From: a virus
IMG/VR virus record: IMGVR_UViG_3300010334_002189
Coordinates: 1 to 59,685 of that record
Length of the DNA: 59,685 bases
Reading direction: 5' to 3' (one strand)
The translations under genes were made by a program, and so were the position numbers. Shown here piece after piece: positions 57,131 through 59,685 of this stretch; within the stretch, counting starts at the first letter, position 1, and each line of letters opens with the position of its first letter. Under the pieces are notes generated by a model, which searched no databases, was not told the origin of the DNA, and was given only the letters and a program-made list of their open reading frames with translations.

Positions 57131-59182
57131 TTATTTCCTTGTTAGGTATCCATTGGATAACTTCTTGTATCCTGTTGGGATTGGTTTGGCCATTCTGCCG
57201 TTGCCACACCAGTATTCGTTTTCATTTACTGCTGGCAACGCTTTTAGGCTTTCTGTCTTGGGCTTTTGTTTGTTGTGTAAAGTCCACATTGTTGCATAAG
57301 CCCGGCCTGGATCATTTTTATATTGTGCCAACAGCTTCTTTTCTAAATCCATTGGAAAGTTTGGTGGAGCACTTTCGTCCATGTCTTTGCCGCCACGACT
57401 AATCATTTTTGCCGGCCCAGTGCTTTCTACAGTCTTTCTGCTTTCGGCCACTTGTTTAATCACAGCATTGGCGGCTTTGGCTTTTTCTGGAGGCAACTTG
57501 GCAATCTGAGCTGTAGCATACTGTTCAACTTTGTCAGACCCGCCCAGTTTGTCTGTGGCCATGTCCCATAGTTTTTCAACACCTGCCATGCCCATTTTGG
57601 CCGCGCTGTAAGCACCGTAAGCGGCAAACGGAATACCCAGCAACGGGCCCAAGATGCCAACAATGGCTGGCGCACCTGCGGCCGCTACAAGGCCTAGACC
57701 AAGTCCACCTGCCATTTTGGCCAAGGCAGGAGCGTCTTCTTCTACTCCAATAAGTCCAGATGCTACTGCTTGCTTTCGCAATGCGCCAGTCCTATGCATT
57801 AATTCTTTTCTAAGTTCAGGATCGTTTGCTGTTTCCGGATCAAGTTGTATATCCTGTAGTGCCTTCTTTTGAGCCAAATATTGATCTTTACTCAATGGTG
57901 CAAAAGTTCTTGCGTCTTCCTCAACACCGCGTTCACCAGGCACACTACCTTTAAAATTCTTTTGCTTGTCGATCATATGACGCAACTGTAGCATTAGACG
58001 ATCAAATGCCACAGGACTGCTCATGTACTGCAAAAATTCTTCTTGGCGACCTGCTTTCAAGAAAGCTTTGTATTTGCCTGACAAGAAGCGAGCTTCTGGA
58101 TATTCAAGCGTGATGGGTTCGCCACCTAGATTGAAAGTGGCATCTTCACCTGCGTCAACTGCTTTCATAACAGCCAACATATTGTTGTAACCTGTGTTAC
58201 TTGATTTCATATCTGCTTCCTGTTCTTCCTTTACATCCCACAACCCTATGTATCCATTGCGCGATCCGACTTCTTTGCCCCAGTGCTTACCATGCACTGC
58301 ATTTACATGCCCTGCAGGTTTTGGAGTGGGTTTGTATGCTGTAAGGTCCCTGCTTGAATCTTGCGTCCTTCTAAATTTGGCATCAGGGTATTTCTTTAAT
58401 GCTGCCGCACGGAAATCTTTCTCTGGGCCGAATGGCGCCTCAGTAACTTTCTCCTGTTCATCATCTGGCAACTGTGCATCTTTTAAACTGTTCTCAACTT
58501 GTTTGACCCAGCCACTGACATCACTGCTACCAATTTCTTCCACATCACCAACGAAGTCTGCAACATCTTCGGCAGCGGCCATGATACGCTCGGGACCAAA
58601 CTTGCTCAACAGATCTGTACGGCCAACCATGATACGATGAATGATGGCACCCAGTACCGGATTGTCTTCTTCGCTTTCTTCCAGCGTATCTGCACTGACG
58701 CCTTCTTTTGCCGGCATATTTTTCCATGGCTTCCAAGTACCATACTTGTGATTGTCCACAATGTACAAGGTAGCAGTTACGGAACCATCTTCATTTTGTT
58801 GTTTTTTAACATCAACCACTTTCTTTGCACCCCACTCGTGCTTGTCAAACAGATATTCTTCATGGTTGGCAGTCTGCATGTCCTTGGCATTGATCACATA
58901 CAGTTTATTGTATCGTTGCCCATTGGGTGCGGCACCTTCTTGATCAACATACTCAACCTTGCGCTTTTGTGCAAATGCCTTGTGCTGTGCCTGAAGCTTT
59001 TGACTCAAAGCTTCTTCGTCGTCGGCCGCCTGTTGAGCAGGAGAGGTGCGTGGTTCATAATCTTCTGGATCACCCTGTGGTTTCTTTTTACGGGCACCAA
59101 ACATGGCATTCCATTCATCCGGATCCTCTGGATAGTGAGGTGCTTCGTTTACTCGATTTTTAATTTCACTGAAGAATTTCAT
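57131..59182 (-). CDS. Large probable virion protein
   Basis: 683 residues from ATG 59182. The N-terminus is charged (MKFFSEIKNRVNEAPHYPED), with long acidic/basic linkers. Residues about 490-545 form a Gly/Ala-rich hydrophobic region (LGLGLVAAAGAPAIVGILGPLLGIPF condensed) that could cross or insert in a membrane. The C-terminus YWCGNGRMAKPIPTGYKKL looks like a small domain. Size, modular look and position by the endolysin suggest an internal or ejected virion protein. Not recognised. Confidence 0.5.
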   Translation of the reverse strand: MKFFSEIKNRVNEAPHYPEDPDEWNAMFGARKKKPQGDPEDYEPRTSPAQQAADDEEALSQKLQAQHKAFAQKRKVEYVDQEGAAPNGQRYNKLYVINAKDMQTANHEEYLFDKHEWGAKKVVDVKKQQNEDGSVTATLYIVDNHKYGTWKPWKNMPAKEGVSADTLEESEEDNPVLGAIIHRIMVGRTDLLSKFGPERIMAAAEDVADFVGDVEEIGSSDVSGWVKQVENSLKDAQLPDDEQEKVTEAPFGPEKDFRAAALKKYPDAKFRRTQDSSRDLTAYKPTPKPAGHVNAVHGKHWGKEVGSRNGYIGLWDVKEEQEADMKSSNTGYNNMLAVMKAVDAGEDATFNLGGEPITLEYPEARFLSGKYKAFLKAGRQEEFLQYMSSPVAFDRLMLQLRHMIDKQKNFKGSVPGERGVEEDARTFAPLSKDQYLAQKKALQDIQLDPETANDPELRKELMHRTGALRKQAVASGLIGVEEDAPALAKMAGGLGLGLVAAAGAPAIVGILGPLLGIPFAAYGAYSAAKMGMAGVEKLWDMATDKLGGSDKVEQYATAQIAKLPPEKAKAANAVIKQVAESRKTVESTGPAKMISRGGKDMDESAPPNFPMDLEKKLLAQYKNDPGRAYATMWTLHNKQKPKTESLKALPAVNENEYWCGNGRMAKPIPTGYKKLSNGYLTRK

Positions 59183-59183
59183 T

Positions 59184-59685
59184 TTAAATACCAAAAACTT
59201 TTTTCATTAGTCGCTTGGCTCGTGCGTCTGCTTCCATGACTGGTTTCATTGCTGTACTTATTAGTTCTACATCTTCATGCACTTTGCGCTTGTTGAAGTA
59301 ATTTAATAATTCATGAAATCCTTCGCTGGTGTTCAATGTCTGTTGCATCAATGCCTTGCTGTCTGGCTTTAATGTGTCAAACTTGGCCAGGATTGTTCTA
59401 GCTGTATCTGCATCAATGGTGATTGATTCACCATCACCCAATGTCACTGGCGATGGTCGTTCATAATCAGCTACTTTACGAATTTGCATAATGATGTTTT
59501 TATCAGCGGCACCTTGCTCTTCTGGACTAGCTTCTTCTTCATTTTCAATCATTACAACTTTGTCACCAGGTTTACCAATTTTGTTCAGCACCTGCTGTGC
59601 CATTGACTTGTGGCGATATAACAGAGCCTTTTGTTGCTCTACTTTTTCTCGGCTGACCCAAGAGTTGCCACCTACCAAAAACTTA
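59184..59685 (-). CDS. Hypothetical protein, 5' end outside window
   Basis: The frame is open to the window edge on the minus strand (reading KFLVGGNSWVSREKVEQQ...), so at least 166 residues of the C-terminal part are present. It is acidic and helical, with EEEASPEEQGAADKN linker and ADARAKRLMKKVFGI at the end. Only 1 base separates it from the large protein downstream. Possibly a structural component; not recognised. Confidence 0.55.
   Translation of the reverse strand, partial: KFLVGGNSWVSREKVEQQKALLYRHKSMAQQVLNKIGKPGDKVVMIENEEEASPEEQGAADKNIIMQIRKVADYERPSPVTLGDGESITIDADTARTILAKFDTLKPDSKALMQQTLNTSEGFHELLNYFNKRKVHEDVELISTAMKPVMEADARAKRLMKKVFGI

Overview
The window is a gene-dense, AT-rich stretch of a large lytic tailed phage (Caudoviricetes) of the T4-like myovirus type. 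The evidence is a family B DNA polymerase of T4/cyanophage design, a gp45-like sliding clamp, a RNase H/FEN-type 5' exonuclease, a DsbA-like late-transcription protein, ThyX, glutaredoxin, MazG-like and SpeD-like proteins, and T4-type late promoter octamers (TATAAATA/TATAAGTA). The host is probably a proteobacterium. The phage ferredoxin is of the Azotobacter FdI (FdxA) type, and the early promoters are almost perfect sigma-70 sites. I see no tRNA, CRISPR array, insertion sequence or integrase. No gap without a gene exceeds about 120 bases.

Layout. (1) 1-12493, plus strand: the end of a Gly-Tyr repeat protein, a lipoprotein behind a perfect late promoter, then one long overlapping run. It holds DXD glycosyltransferases (three of them related tandem copies), methyltransferase, 2OG-oxygenase, GNAT-like and PP-loop genes, a membrane fatty-acid desaturase and ThyX. 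(2) 12482-17197, mostly minus: a second PP-loop protein, a 2OG-oxygenase-like protein, an ATP-grasp-like protein and small unknowns, with one isolated plus-strand fatty-acid-hydroxylase-like gene. (3) 17313-45376, minus: the early/replication region, with several TTGAC(A/C/T)-N17-TATAAT-like promoters. It contains a VWA-metallopeptidase/MoxR-ATPase pair, 5' exonuclease, QueE, metallophosphoesterase, ferredoxin, phosphoribosyltransferase, FolE, glutaredoxin, sugar-nucleotide enzymes, a QueD-like protein, a DpdA-like transglycosylase, clamp, DNA polymerase, a cluster of small related proteins, SpeD-like and DsbA-like. (4) 45378-59685, minus with one plus-strand flavin oxygenase gene: glycan-type genes (a nucleotidyltransferase-cupin fusion, a PP-loop protein, UDP-sugar dehydrogenase, two methyltransferases, two related glycosyltransferases, radical SAM), then a probable virion protein, a GH19 endolysin and large probable structural proteins running off the window.

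How the parts fit. FolE, a QueD-like protein, QueE and a TGT-like DpdA point to 7-deazaguanine modification of phage DNA; no QueC is visible here. The many glycosyltransferases, sugar-nucleotide enzymes, PP-loop, methyltransferase and oxygenase genes look like a glycan-building or molecule-decorating programme, possibly for virion or host surface. Two membrane di-iron lipid enzymes suggest lipid remodelling. Regulation looks two-phase. Early genes use strong sigma-70 promoters. Several late-type operons start with a T4 late octamer only 4-8 bases before ATG and no Shine-Dalgarno, which predicts leaderless or near-leaderless mRNAs.
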